Source of the DNA: Ulva prolifera
Lineage: Eukaryota > Chlorophyta > Ulvophyceae > Ulvales > Ulvaceae
Length of the DNA: 64,000 bases
Assembly: GCA_023078555.1 (NCBI GenBank)
Contig: CM041197.1
Span: 3,993,310-4,057,309 of the forward strand
Direction of reading: 5' to 3'
Part shown: positions 34,901 to 43,200 of the stretch, piece by piece
Position numbering within the stretch: the stretch's first letter is position 1
How the letters are laid out: each line of letters begins with the position of its first letter
Program-made: the position numbers and the translations under genes
The notes under the pieces: generated by a model
What the model was told of the DNA's origin: nothing
The model's input: the letters and a program-made list of their open reading frames with translations, nothing else
The model's database searches: none

Positions 34901-37466
34901 TGATATCCTTATCACAAGACCGCACTAAAAACTCATCTAATTCTGTCATCGCAAGCAACTTGTACTTGCGTTTCTCCTCATCCCTCAACTTATCGCGCTC
35001 GGCCTTCTTCAAGCGCTTTCCCTTCCCCAGGCTCTTCTCAGCTTCGTCAACGTCCGCAGACGCATTGACAGCATGCTGAGCTTTCAGGCCCTTGAGGATG
35101 CTCGCCAGTTTGTCATGGTACAATGCCGACGATGGCGTGAGATTGTGACCATGGACAACACTGGCGAGGCATTCTATCCACAGGAACAGAGGCAGGCCGC
35201 TCGCAAGCAGCACATCACGGAGTGACTCAAAGGCCACTCCGATCCTCCTCTCGATCATGCCATTACAGCGATGAGCGGCTGTGGGGGTCAAGCGGTGAGT
35301 AATGCCACGACGCTGGAGGTAGAGTTTTAAGGCCGCAACCATGAGCTCTCCCCCTTTGTCGGTGTGTAGGATGCGCACACCCGGTTCACCTGGCTTCACC
35401 ACATTCACCCGAATGCGTTCAATAATGTAAGAGATCATGGCCGCAGCCTCACTCTTTTTGCGCAGACCGACCACGAAAGTATAACGGGTAAAGGCACACA
35501 TCACAAACAAAACATATTTCACACCACCAATTCCTACTGGGGAGACAGGACCAGCTAAATCGGCGTGCAGTTGCTCACCAGGCCACTTGGCCTGACCCAT
35601 GAGCTCACGATCATTGGCAGAGAACTTGCCCGCAGGCACTTTGCCAATTCTGCAGCCGTGACACCGATTCCCCAGTGGCTCTGAATCGACATCCAAATTC
35701 AAATGACCATAAAATTCACTGTTAGATTGCATACGCTTTAGAACCCAATTAGACTGATGAAAAGACAAGTGTGCTAGAAAAGCAGGTTCCAGCAAGTATG
35801 CATCATATGGGACCTCAGCTCCCCCAGCATTGGGTCGCTGTAGGTCAATGGCCGCGACCGCCACATGATGCCACTGCTGTTGATCCTCAATAACTGAGGT
35901 CGGGCTGCTCTGGTTAGACCAGACTACCCCCCTATTGACAGGCGCACCGACGAGAATAGGTTTGGTCTCTACTGCCATTTTAAACGCAAAGACAGGGTGA
36001 CCATCCACATCTAGTTCCTGATATTTGACGTCATCTTCTACGCCGGTAGCCATATCACCCAGACCAGGAACATACAACACATTTCTACGCGTGTCTAGGA
36101 ACATTTGCTCATGTCTAAGACCCATCGTGCTGAGCAGGTTGTACGGACATTCAGGAGCATAGTAAACACCAGGGATTTCCACATCCAGCGGATGCTTGTT
36201 CCCATGCTTGTCCACATAAGTACCCAGGTTCACCTGAATGGTTCCCCTGCCCATGATAGAAAGCTGCCCTGGTCCCGCGAGATTGGCAACTTTCTGACAC
36301 GGGCCGTACTCAGTGAACATTTCCCGATTTCCTACTATATGCATGTCCGACCCACTATCGACAATAATGTTCCACGGAAGGGACGCGTCCGGCTGTGGAT
36401 ACTTGGCAGGCATTTCTATAGTGCAAACATCCTTGGCCGCAGCCTGTTTGCGTTGGGGGCAGTTCGCACGCAAATGTCCCTTCTTCTTGCAGAAGAAACA
36501 GGTCCTGGTCTCCTCGCGAGGAGCCTGGCCAGCTGCGAGGGCAGCGACCACAGGGCCATCACCACGGTGCTGCTTGCGCCAGCCATGGCCTGGTTTGCCC
36601 GCGGGCGCCCCAGACCTAGCCTGCAGCGACCGATGTTGTTTGAGCAAATCAGCATGCTCAGTCAAACGTGATATTATCACATGAGGGGAGGAGTGTTGAA
36701 CTTCGCCGCGCACAGCGTTGAACTCCTCCCCCACCTCTAACAGTTTCAAACGGAGCCATCGCTGGCCCACATCGGCACCTAGTGCCTCCAGTTGAGTGTA
36801 AACACTCATCACATCACCACAATATGTCGCAACATCTTTATTGTTTTGTGACAAAGAATTAAACCGACTCCACAGTCTGTGGATTTCGGCTTCAGTGCTA
36901 GGTCTGTACTTGGCAGTCAAGTAAGACCATGCCTCACACAAGTGTGACATGCGATAGACAGTCGTCCTATCCGCGTCAGGCAAAGACATTAGGACCTGTG
37001 TCCTCGCCCTAGCATGAACACGCTGTTCGTCCGCAGACGGTGCGTGCTGCAACAGATGATCTAACTCGAATTGACCTAACCACAAAAAGACTTTCTGTTC
37101 GTACGCAACGAAACTTTCAGTCTTGTAATTCCACTCAGGCAATTTCCCTTTAGTCAGATCAGGTTCGCTACGTCCCCGAGATGCACGCAGCGCCTCGGTT
37201 AACGTTTCGAGTGATATGAGTGACTCAATGTGACCAGGATCGTTCACAGCATGAGAGGAAAAAGGCACCTGCTGGCTGCTCTGCCCAGTGTGGGAAGAGG
37301 GTCGTGGCCGGACAATTCGTCCGCCCCGGAGCAACATACCCGCAGGCTGTTCTCCGTCAGGGAGCTGCTGGTCAGCGTCCCTGTCGACGAGAGGCTGCTG
37401 GTCAGCATCGTCACGCCTCTCCTCGCGAGGAGAGTTGGCGTTGGAGTTGGCATTAGAAAGAGACAT
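31914..37466 (-). CDS. Copia gag-pol polyprotein (1850 aa)
   Basis: Single open frame from ATG at 37466. Order: gag; zinc knuckle CFFCKKKGHLRANC (residue 323); protease DSG (370); pre-integrase zinc region ending CHGCRIGK; integrase D636, D703, E739; a long Ser/Asp-rich linker; reverse transcriptase with first Asp in HIDIQCAFLNG (about 1448) and WVDD (about 1531) where copia elements usually have YVDD; RNase H with SDADFANS and GDNKSANILA; C-terminal KHIRVRQLRVREYV and ADVFTKVLPG. No stops or frameshifts. It makes the particle, protease, integrase and RT/RNase H for this element. Confidence 0.96.
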   Translation of the reverse strand: MSLSNANSNANSPREERRDDADQQPLVDRDADQQLPDGEQPAGMLLRGGRIVRPRPSSHTGQSSQQVPFSSHAVNDPGHIESLISLETLTEALRASRGRSEPDLTKGKLPEWNYKTESFVAYEQKVFLWLGQFELDHLLQHAPSADEQRVHARARTQVLMSLPDADRTTVYRMSHLCEAWSYLTAKYRPSTEAEIHRLWSRFNSLSQNNKDVATYCGDVMSVYTQLEALGADVGQRWLRLKLLEVGEEFNAVRGEVQHSSPHVIISRLTEHADLLKQHRSLQARSGAPAGKPGHGWRKQHRGDGPVVAALAAGQAPREETRTCFFCKKKGHLRANCPQRKQAAAKDVCTIEMPAKYPQPDASLPWNIIVDSGSDMHIVGNREMFTEYGPCQKVANLAGPGQLSIMGRGTIQVNLGTYVDKHGNKHPLDVEIPGVYYAPECPYNLLSTMGLRHEQMFLDTRRNVLYVPGLGDMATGVEDDVKYQELDVDGHPVFAFKMAVETKPILVGAPVNRGVVWSNQSSPTSVIEDQQQWHHVAVAAIDLQRPNAGGAEVPYDAYLLEPAFLAHLSFHQSNWVLKRMQSNSEFYGHLNLDVDSEPLGNRCHGCRIGKVPAGKFSANDRELMGQAKWPGEQLHADLAGPVSPVGIGGVKYVLFVMCAFTRYTFVVGLRKKSEAAAMISYIIERIRVNVVKPGEPGVRILHTDKGGELMVAALKLYLQRRGITHRLTPTAAHRCNGMIERRIGVAFESLRDVLLASGLPLFLWIECLASVVHGHNLTPSSALYHDKLASILKGLKAQHAVNASADVDEAEKSLGKGKRLKKAERDKLRDEEKRKYKLLAMTELDEFLVRSCDKDIIPYMAFFRDTSVEVFQDLLRQQRPWGVEVYAYPRDNKLRKLSPRDVPAYWVGAGLGPSMQRVYAQNVPGGRVFVVRQVMCTADHMIRNVRKYDASAVVDKREPKEFANSYTVAFEGDDEGERVTDADVPPFAAEHTYDGGVLRRLRDQLHTPPGHGRVPVTEMTFRQDNPEPSPAVCSPRVGAGSSAEIIRRDPARATPEIARAALHRTRAMSRAAAHPDVPVPHRVRGEVHHSVATPSRTAQYVVTRNAVLHDPGVEVAFPVQMSVSASDDDMEEDDDSPGIYDDDDEQHMDYTVSDDERAAAHQNLEAQRVRSGSNSAAASASGAGAVAQPLRGAEAPRPFWEDEPDEVETGSELGGEDPDPSAAVGVDLPDEVRAVPAALPRIKINPLVRRRLVPLAADVAAVHMHDPAGSDIASSETVVAAIAVSACDQDTSAAADCGVSCAGLKPQHVESGEQQNAQRCGSRRAAAARKQKPSDPDLPSMKEGLAGPDRDAWLRAMQEEVEALGEHGTFMLCYLPAGKKAISGKWVFKIKRGPAGEIQRYKARYVARGFSQVEGVDFFETWSPVGSYATLRVLLSIAAQEDLEIRHIDIQCAFLNGDLEEEVFVEQPPYFTDGTTRVWKLHKTLYGLKQAAREWHKALVKVLAELGFVCAQSDPGLYVSKTSRCFIFLWVDDLFIFSCSAGLQEIISVILTKFEGRDLGDLSWALGTEITRDRKAKTITMTQRTKVQNLLEKYSMSDCRKSPTPLVPRQQLRSVKEHPDLEKASAAEHSRCMSAVGSIQYIAGVTRPDLSYVAHALARHMSSSLKEHWSAVQHVLRYLQSTKNLGIKFVGSEGHGCLLEAFSDADFANSADLKSVSGMIIRVYGNSVLWRSKKQSIVAGDTTEAELIAMSSTANELMWVKQLLLDLKLVPHKPTLWGDNKSANILAVNAVSTDRSKHIRVRQLRVREYVQMDELKVAWVGTVDQLADVFTKVLPGPALLEVRNKLQLVET

Positions 37467-37759
37467 CCTGCATTAGGACAGACGGTTGTTTGTTGCGCGC
37501 AGCAACTAACCGGTGGGATTGCTCGCAAGCAGACAGGTTGAGAAAAATTAGCGAACGCATTCGCTTTTCTCAGCGCTGATCATTAAAACAAGCTTCTCGA
37601 ATTGTGTCTAACAACAATATACCACGAGAAAGCTAAATGATGCCTGTGCTTTCGACCGCAGTCTGAGCGCCGGCAGAACAGTGGAATGCCCGCCGTGTCT
37701 GCGCACAGACATTGGCCGACGGCTTCCTGAACAAGACCATAAACGGACATAACGCTAAC

Positions 37760-37772
37760 ATCACCGATACCA
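37760..37772 (-). other. Primer binding site of copia element 2
   Basis: TGGTATCGGTGAT follows the 5' LTR on the minus strand. TGGTATC is the usual start of sites complementary to the 3' end of initiator tRNA-Met, so this element uses the conventional primer, unlike element 1. Confidence 0.6.
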
Positions 37773-38120
37773 TGTCAGAAAAGCTATCATTTATGCAGGG
37801 CGGACGCGCAGTCCTCATTCAGGCCAGGTCAGGACAGCCAGCATCTCATACCTTCTGCGCACAGAGGTAGAACCGAGAGATGCTTAGGAAGAGTGCTAGT
37901 ACCGGGAAACAGTAAGAAGAATGGTTACAGATCTCAGTGTGCACATGCTTATATGCACACTGAACAGTCAAGGTTACGGCGGGAAAACCCTCGCACGATC
38001 TCTCTCACTACATCGAGACAATCCTAGCTGGCGGCTTACCCCTACACTGGATCCGCGGATCGTCCGTGCATGGGTGCACCTGTCACCACGCTGCTGCCCG
38101 CAGGCTCATGCATTGTGACA
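37773..38120 (-). repeat. 5' LTR of copia element 2
   Basis: 348 bp. Promoter LTR for the minus-strand gag-pol. Followed on the right by the TSD GAAGA. Confidence 0.95.
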
Positions 38121-38148
38121 GAAGAATACATCAATAGCTATCGATACA

Positions 38149-39045
38149 TCATTGTGTTGCGGCAATCGGGGCTGTGTGCGATGAGTTCGTTCTGACCCAT
38201 GTCCTGTTGGCGGACCGAATGGCGGAGGGTGACAGGAGGGTGGAAACTAGTTGACTACCGCGCGGGAACATGTCCGAGGGTGGTACACCCACACGACCAC
38301 CGATCACCCGGCCACCATGGTGCACCACCACGCCACCACCCTCCACCACCACAGTCCATGACAGCGCCAGATTTGTCAATGCTGCTAGTGGATGCGACGT
38401 GACGCGCAAGGCGAGGGCAGGGAAGTCCAGGTGGGAGTTGTCCACAGGACACTGTAGCCATACGGTTGCCCAGGCAGCAGCATCTGTAGAGAAGGAATAT
38501 ACGAAGTCCAGAATGGTGGCAGCGAGGGCGCCCCCAGTCCAGGTGTAGAAGGCCATCGCGCTGACGGAGAGAAGATCGCGCACGCAGCCCACAGGTGGAC
38601 CCCAGTTGGAGGCGCAGGTTGTCGCAGTGGCTGCTCGCAGCTGCTCGCGCACTTGGTCGCCATTCAGGTGGGGCCTTCGTCGAAGAGCTTCGAACGGAGG
38701 GGGCGTCTGGTCGGTGGTGCTTTGGACGAGCATCTGGAGCAGGTGTGAGTGTATGTTGCAGTTGCTTCGGCTGAGATTCGGTTTCAGTGTTTGTTTTCTC
38801 TGGAGCAGGGTGCGGGAAGCCTGGCCGTACGACTTCAGCACCTCGACAGACGAGCGTCGAGTCGCTTCGAAGAAAGCCTTCGTAAGTGTCAGCAGGAGGG
38901 ATATGGCCAGGCGGATTGCCTCGCGCTCTGCTGCTTGCAAAGCGTCGAAGCCTGACAGTTGGATGAGGTCGGGAGGTACGCCATCGTCATCTGGAGGCTG
39001 AACGACAGACGCATAAAACTGACTATACTCGCTAGGATCGGCCAT
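38149..39045 (-). CDS. Hypothetical protein with in-frame SINE and repeat-derived C terminus (298 aa)
   Basis: Starts MADPSEYSQFYASVVQPPDD at 39045. Helical middle part with EREAIRLAISLLLTLTKAFF. A family A insertion (38744-38799) plus its duplicated 10 bp adds exactly 66 bp, so the frame stays open and about 22 residues (RKQTLKPNLSRSNCNIHSH and duplicates) are repeat-encoded. The C terminus from about 38400 downward is encoded by repeat family C (ALSWTVVVEGGGVVVHHGG). The frame ends only 29 bp from copia element 2. A gene whose 3' part was replaced by repeats is the likely reading. No domain recognised. Confidence 0.45.
   Translation of the reverse strand: MADPSEYSQFYASVVQPPDDDGVPPDLIQLSGFDALQAAEREAIRLAISLLLTLTKAFFEATRRSSVEVLKSYGQASRTLLQRKQTLKPNLSRSNCNIHSHLLQMLVQSTTDQTPPPFEALRRRPHLNGDQVREQLRAATATTCASNWGPPVGCVRDLLSVSAMAFYTWTGGALAATILDFVYSFSTDAAAWATVWLQCPVDNSHLDFPALALRVTSHPLAALTNLALSWTVVVEGGGVVVHHGGRVIGGRVGVPPSDMFPRGSQLVSTLLSPSAIRSANRTWVRTNSSHTAPIAATQ
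38290..38400. repeat. Dispersed repeat family C, partial copy 3
   Basis: Reverse complement of the start of copy 1 (atgacagcgccagatttgtc) followed by caccaccacgccaccaccct, also seen inverted at 24610-24635. Confidence 0.6.
38744..38799 (+). mobile_element. SINE-like family A, 56-bp insertion lacking the 3' tail
   Basis: TSD ctggagcagg at 38734-38743 and 38800-38809. The copy ends at tttgttttct and lacks the usual cccgttcactcttttgtaa. It is antisense in the 298-aa frame and keeps that frame open. Confidence 0.8.
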
Positions 39046-41159
39046 AACAGAGAAGTCTCACCGATACCTGTTGAATTGTCGGGTAGCGCAGGGAGCTGGG
39101 CACCCTAGCGAGCGTACAGAAACGACAGGAGAGAAGGACTCGGGTAACAATGTAGCACACAGTGGAATGGCTGGAACAGGAGCGCCCCAATCGACCAAAG
39201 GTAATTGTGTCGATCACAGCAAAACACTTGGAATATATGTGCCCAGGCCCATCCCTGCTTTGTGCTGTCCTCGCTACTGATAGCTCTGTGGAACTGTGGA
39301 ATCGCGCTGCTCGTTGATCTCTGTACGGATCAGGGTGCAGCATCCCGCGAGATCTGGCGATCTGCTGCGGGCATTGGGATTTGGCATGTATCATCCTCCG
39401 TCAATCCAATGCAGCAACATCGTGCTGCATGGATACGCAGACGTAGGTTGGCTGGCATGGTCTTTGACGCTGCACCCTTGGCGTGCGCAAGCGCAGACCA
39501 GGAGTATGCATGCGCCGCATGCATGACGTGTCATGCACTGAGCTGGCACTTCGCACTGCCAAAAGGTTGTGGCAAAAGGTGGCATGATACACGGGATTGG
39601 TATGTGAGATTATACATGTTGAGGAATGCTAGTGGCACTTTTGGGCATGTGGAATTATGCACATGTAGCTGTATGCATGCAGCTCATGTGCACAGCTGTG
39701 ACGTGGTACATGCTGGCATTCTGAGGTATTCTTTGGTATACTTTCGCCTGGCTCAAGTTTTGCAAGGCACTAGCCTGAGATACATACACATGTATCCACA
39801 ATTGGTGCCTGCATATCTGGAATAGGCGTGCTTCTGAGCAGACAGACTTGGCCATTACAACATTGCATTCGTAGCTGGCTCAAGGTGGCATACTCTCGCG
39901 GCTCTCGGGCAAATGCCACCTTTTAATAATGTCAAATGCACTGTAGCTTAAGAAGAAGCTTTGTATGCGCCGCTGTGGTACAGGGCCCCAATCCGCGCAG
40001 CAGTCGACACAGCTGCAGGTGCGTATTCCGCCTCGTACGGAGTGCAAACGATGATTAGCGCAAAATTCCGAGACAGTATCCTAACCTGTTGTGCCCTGTT
40101 CCGAGCTGCACGGTGCCCGAGGTCCTTGATCGTATCTGTTGCTGGGGGGGGTCTCTATAGCTACGGCGGTATGGGATGCAGTATTTGCTTCACCACCAGC
40201 TGTCGTATGTACAGCGATAATCCCTGCGGTATCTGCAATAGTATCTGCGGTGACCTCAGCTGGACGAGTATACAATGATGCATTCTTGTAGGTCAATTAT
40301 CTGGCATGCTTAAATGCTTCACACTTGCAGGCACCGTGTCTGTAGACACCAAGACAGGGACCATCCTTGTTGTGCCACTGATGACATGGGTGTATTTGTA
40401 TGTATTCGATGTTGCTTTGCAACAGTAGGTGCACTAGTGAAGGACTGTGGGTACTAGCCACGATCTAGCAGTGTAACGTAACTTCCAGTCACACTCTAGC
40501 TGCAAACAGGCCTGGGCACCACCTTTACTGGCCGTGCAGTGTTCAGGATCTTTCATGTTTTTGCCGAATGTTTAAATGAGTTTGATGTTTAGCTAGGTGA
40601 GTGCTACTTTGAACCAGCCTCGAATGTTTGCGAATCTGCACTGACTGTGGCCACATGGTTGAAGAGCGTGGTTGAGTCCATATACAGAACATGCGAATGC
40701 AGCATTCATGCATCATGGACCACGAGTCACAGGTGGTGGACATATCCCATTCGGAATACCATTGGCCGCGATTCCAGTACACTACCAAAAACAAATACTG
40801 TCATGCACGGTCCTCCAAAGCAGAACGCAGACTTATTACAACGACCTGCATATCACATGCTATCAACGGCTGCGACTACGAGAGTGGGCCTGGATTGGCA
40901 GCTGCACCGGTCTTTGTTTCCTAGAGAACAGCTGAACCGTTTGGCGCTGGCCCCCATAGTCGTCAAGGCCAGGCGTTCAAACTAGATTGTTAAAGAACAG
41001 GTAATAGCCAGGATCTACGTCCTCTTCTGGAGGAGGTTGCACAGGCAAGTGGCTGAGTTCGCTGTCCGGCCAGAGTACCCCCCCTTCTCTATTCAGCTCC
41101 CCGTTGTCTAAGTGCTGGCCCCAAGAGCAACCCATAAGCAACACCATCCTGCAATCACC
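39046..41159. other. Intergenic region
   Basis: Several open frames up to about 206 codons, but their composition (Cys/His/Met-rich, many rare residues) does not look coding. No repeat assigned. Confidence 0.4.
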
Positions 41160-41900
41160 TCAGCATTTTAGACCTTTGTGGAGTTGGCCGTGCCACAGGT
41201 ATAAGAAGGAGCGGGACGGTGAAGCACACCCATCATCTAGATAAGCTCCAGACTGAAGCATCCACCTCAAGGTGGACGCCCCATCCCGATCCTCGACCTC
41301 AAAGGCGCGGATTGCCTCTCCCACAAATGAGGCCATCGTGCCTGGATCTTCAAACATCCATCGTGGATGCTTAACGAGCACGCGGCATAGGTATTCATCA
41401 GGGGGGTCGTGCTCGGGTACTTCACTGGAGTCATGCTGTGAAGCACCGATTCCCCCTTCATGTCGCCGCAACATGTGGCGGTTCCGGAGAACGTGGAACT
41501 GAATCTGACTGGCGTCTACGCCCACGTAGACGCCAGTCATTAGCCCTGTCAATACCGGCAGGAACCTGCGGATCACATCCGTGATCCGCAAGACCCACTG
41601 ATTGCAGGCCGCAACGTTCTCCGCCACTTCTGCAGGTGCCCACCCACGGATGTCCATGAACAGATTGCATGTCGTATCTGCCATGGCCTCGAATATGTGC
41701 GGGGTGGGACGCCCATTGCGGGCAAGGTGCTGGATGGCGGAGTGGACGGTGTCCGCAACCGACGGGGTCATGACCACATTCGGGCACTCGTATTTGCGCC
41801 CTTGAGCCTCGCACTTGTCCACATCAATGTCTTCCTGGACGCAGTACATGCCCCACCATGCTCGGCCTTCTTGGGTCCCTATCGCTACTGGTCTCTCCAT
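41160..41900 (-). CDS. Hypothetical protein (246 aa)
   Basis: Starts MERPVAIGTQEGRAWWGMYC at 41900. Residue use looks coding throughout: VADTVHSAIQHLARNGRPTP, then WVLRITDVIRRFLPVLTG, then CRVLVKHPRWMFEDPGTMAS. No known domain seen. Two short perfect inverted repeats sit inside the frame (near 41513-41544 and 41570-41593). It lies about 1.3 kb downstream of the copy A transposase on the same strand and may be cargo of that CACTA element, which is inference from position only. Confidence 0.6.
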   Translation of the reverse strand: MERPVAIGTQEGRAWWGMYCVQEDIDVDKCEAQGRKYECPNVVMTPSVADTVHSAIQHLARNGRPTPHIFEAMADTTCNLFMDIRGWAPAEVAENVAACNQWVLRITDVIRRFLPVLTGLMTGVYVGVDASQIQFHVLRNRHMLRRHEGGIGASQHDSSEVPEHDPPDEYLCRVLVKHPRWMFEDPGTMASFVGEAIRAFEVEDRDGASTLRWMLQSGAYLDDGCASPSRSFLYLWHGQLHKGLKC

Positions 41901-42392
41901 AGCAGTGTCTCAGCCGGTCCATCCTGGGAATACATACGGCATCGCCCCCTCCTCGACTATCCGGACGGGGGCCTCTTGTATCAATCGCACAACATCGTAC
42001 TTGCTTTTGTACCGTTTGGACGGTGCTTTCGAAAAACCCTGCATTGTGTGGACGGTCGCTATGGATCAGCCTAGGGAGAATGTCTGGTCGGCGTCAAAAA
42101 GTTTCCTCTGGAATTACTGCGCGTCTGGTACGATGTTAACGTGATTGTCTTACTGCCTCTTTGGTGAGTCCTTATGATGGCTTGACGAGAGTAGCGCAAC
42201 ACATGCCTGTACAGATCTGTAGAGCCCGATACCTCCTACGCGGCCTGGCACTGGGTGAACTAATAACTGGATCGCTCGGCTATCCGTTATCCTTCAAACA
42301 GCCACACACCTAACGCAGATTACACGTGTGTCGTTCATTTGGTGTCACTGCTGCATGTATTACTCGGGGGCAGAAGTGTTGCACAACTGTAG
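41901..42392. other. Intergenic region
   Basis: Nothing recognised between the 246-aa frame and the 344-bp tandem repeat. Confidence 0.4.
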
Positions 42393-43147
42393 CAGTCTCT
42401 CCCGAGCAGCCCTCTTGCTGCACGACCCGGGACTCAAGCACAGATGCATCACACATCGAATAGGTATAAGAATGGGCGGTTTGTGGGCCACCAAAAAGTT
42501 TTGATGTCTGCTCTCCCGGGAGGGCTGCAGCCTCCCATTATTTAGTCCCGACACATGCTGCCAGAGCTGGTGTCTGCAAATGCATCGAGCCGTGAACCTT
42601 GGCTGAGAATGCAGTGGATATGTTTGTCAGTCGAGTGGTGAAAGAATTAATATGATAGCTTGAGAGTCCTGTCAGGATTGCACTGTTGCACGAGTGTGCG
42701 TGTTTGGCAAAATGCTGGCACGAGGCACGCATGTAGCAGTCTCTCCCGAGCAGCCCTCTTGCTGCACGACCCGGGACTCAAGCACATATGCATCGCACAT
42801 CGAATAGGTATAAGAATGGGCGGTTTGTGGGCCACCAAAAAATTTTGATGTCTGCTCTCCCGGGAGGGCTGCAGCCTCCCATTATTTAGTCCAGACACAA
42901 GCTGCCAGAGCTGGTGTCTGCAAATGCATCGAGCCGTGAACCTTGGCTGAGAATGCAGTGGATATGTTTGTCAGTCGAGTGGTGAAAGAATTAATATGAT
43001 AGCTTGAGAGTCCTGTCAGGATTGCACTGTTGCACGAGTGTGCGTGTTTGGCAAATTGCTGGCACGAGGCACGCATGTAGCAGTCTCTCCCAAGCAGCCC
43101 TCTTGCTGCACGACCCGGGACTCAAGCACAGATGCATCACACATCTA
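42393..43147. repeat. 344-bp tandem repeat, about 2.2 copies
   Basis: Units start at 42393, 42737 and 43081 (cagtctctcccgagcagccc). The third is partial. Units are nearly identical, so the array is young. Short frames inside repeat with the unit and are not genes. It lies just downstream of the copy A transposase stop. Confidence 0.95.
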
Positions 43148-43200
43148 ATGTGTACATAACCAGACCTGATTCTCAGCACAAAGCAACAGCCACCCTGCAC

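Larger units (their letters stand above)
31550..38120 (-). mobile_element. Ty1/copia LTR retrotransposon 2 (6571 bp)
   Basis: LTRs at 31550-31896 (347 bp) and 37773-38120 (348 bp) start TGTCAG and end TTGTGACA. By eye they differ by one substitution and one 1-bp indel. The 5-bp TSD is GAAGA (31545-31549, 38121-38125). Minus-strand order: 5' LTR (right), primer site, gag-pol, polypurine tract, 3' LTR (left). All catalytic motifs look present, so it may be autonomous. It shares no LTR sequence with element 1. Confidence 0.97.

Noticed and set aside
38744-38799. Reading this insert as a spliceosomal introner (GTGTGAGT...TGGAGCAG on the plus strand)
   Set aside because: The surrounding open frame is on the minus strand, where the insert has no GT-AG borders. 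Other family copies lie in intergenic DNA with TSDs, so retroposition fits better.
39205-39825. 206-codon plus-strand frame
   Set aside because: Cys/His/Met-rich composition, no domain, and competing frames of similar length on the other strand.
41160-41900. Idea that the 246-aa frame is a second Ulp1-like protease
   Set aside because: No HW, Asp-box or Q-x-x-x-x-x-C-G motif could be found.
42360-43200. Small repeated frames with MSGLNNGRLQPSRESRH
   Set aside because: They recur with the 344-bp tandem unit and have no coding support outside it.
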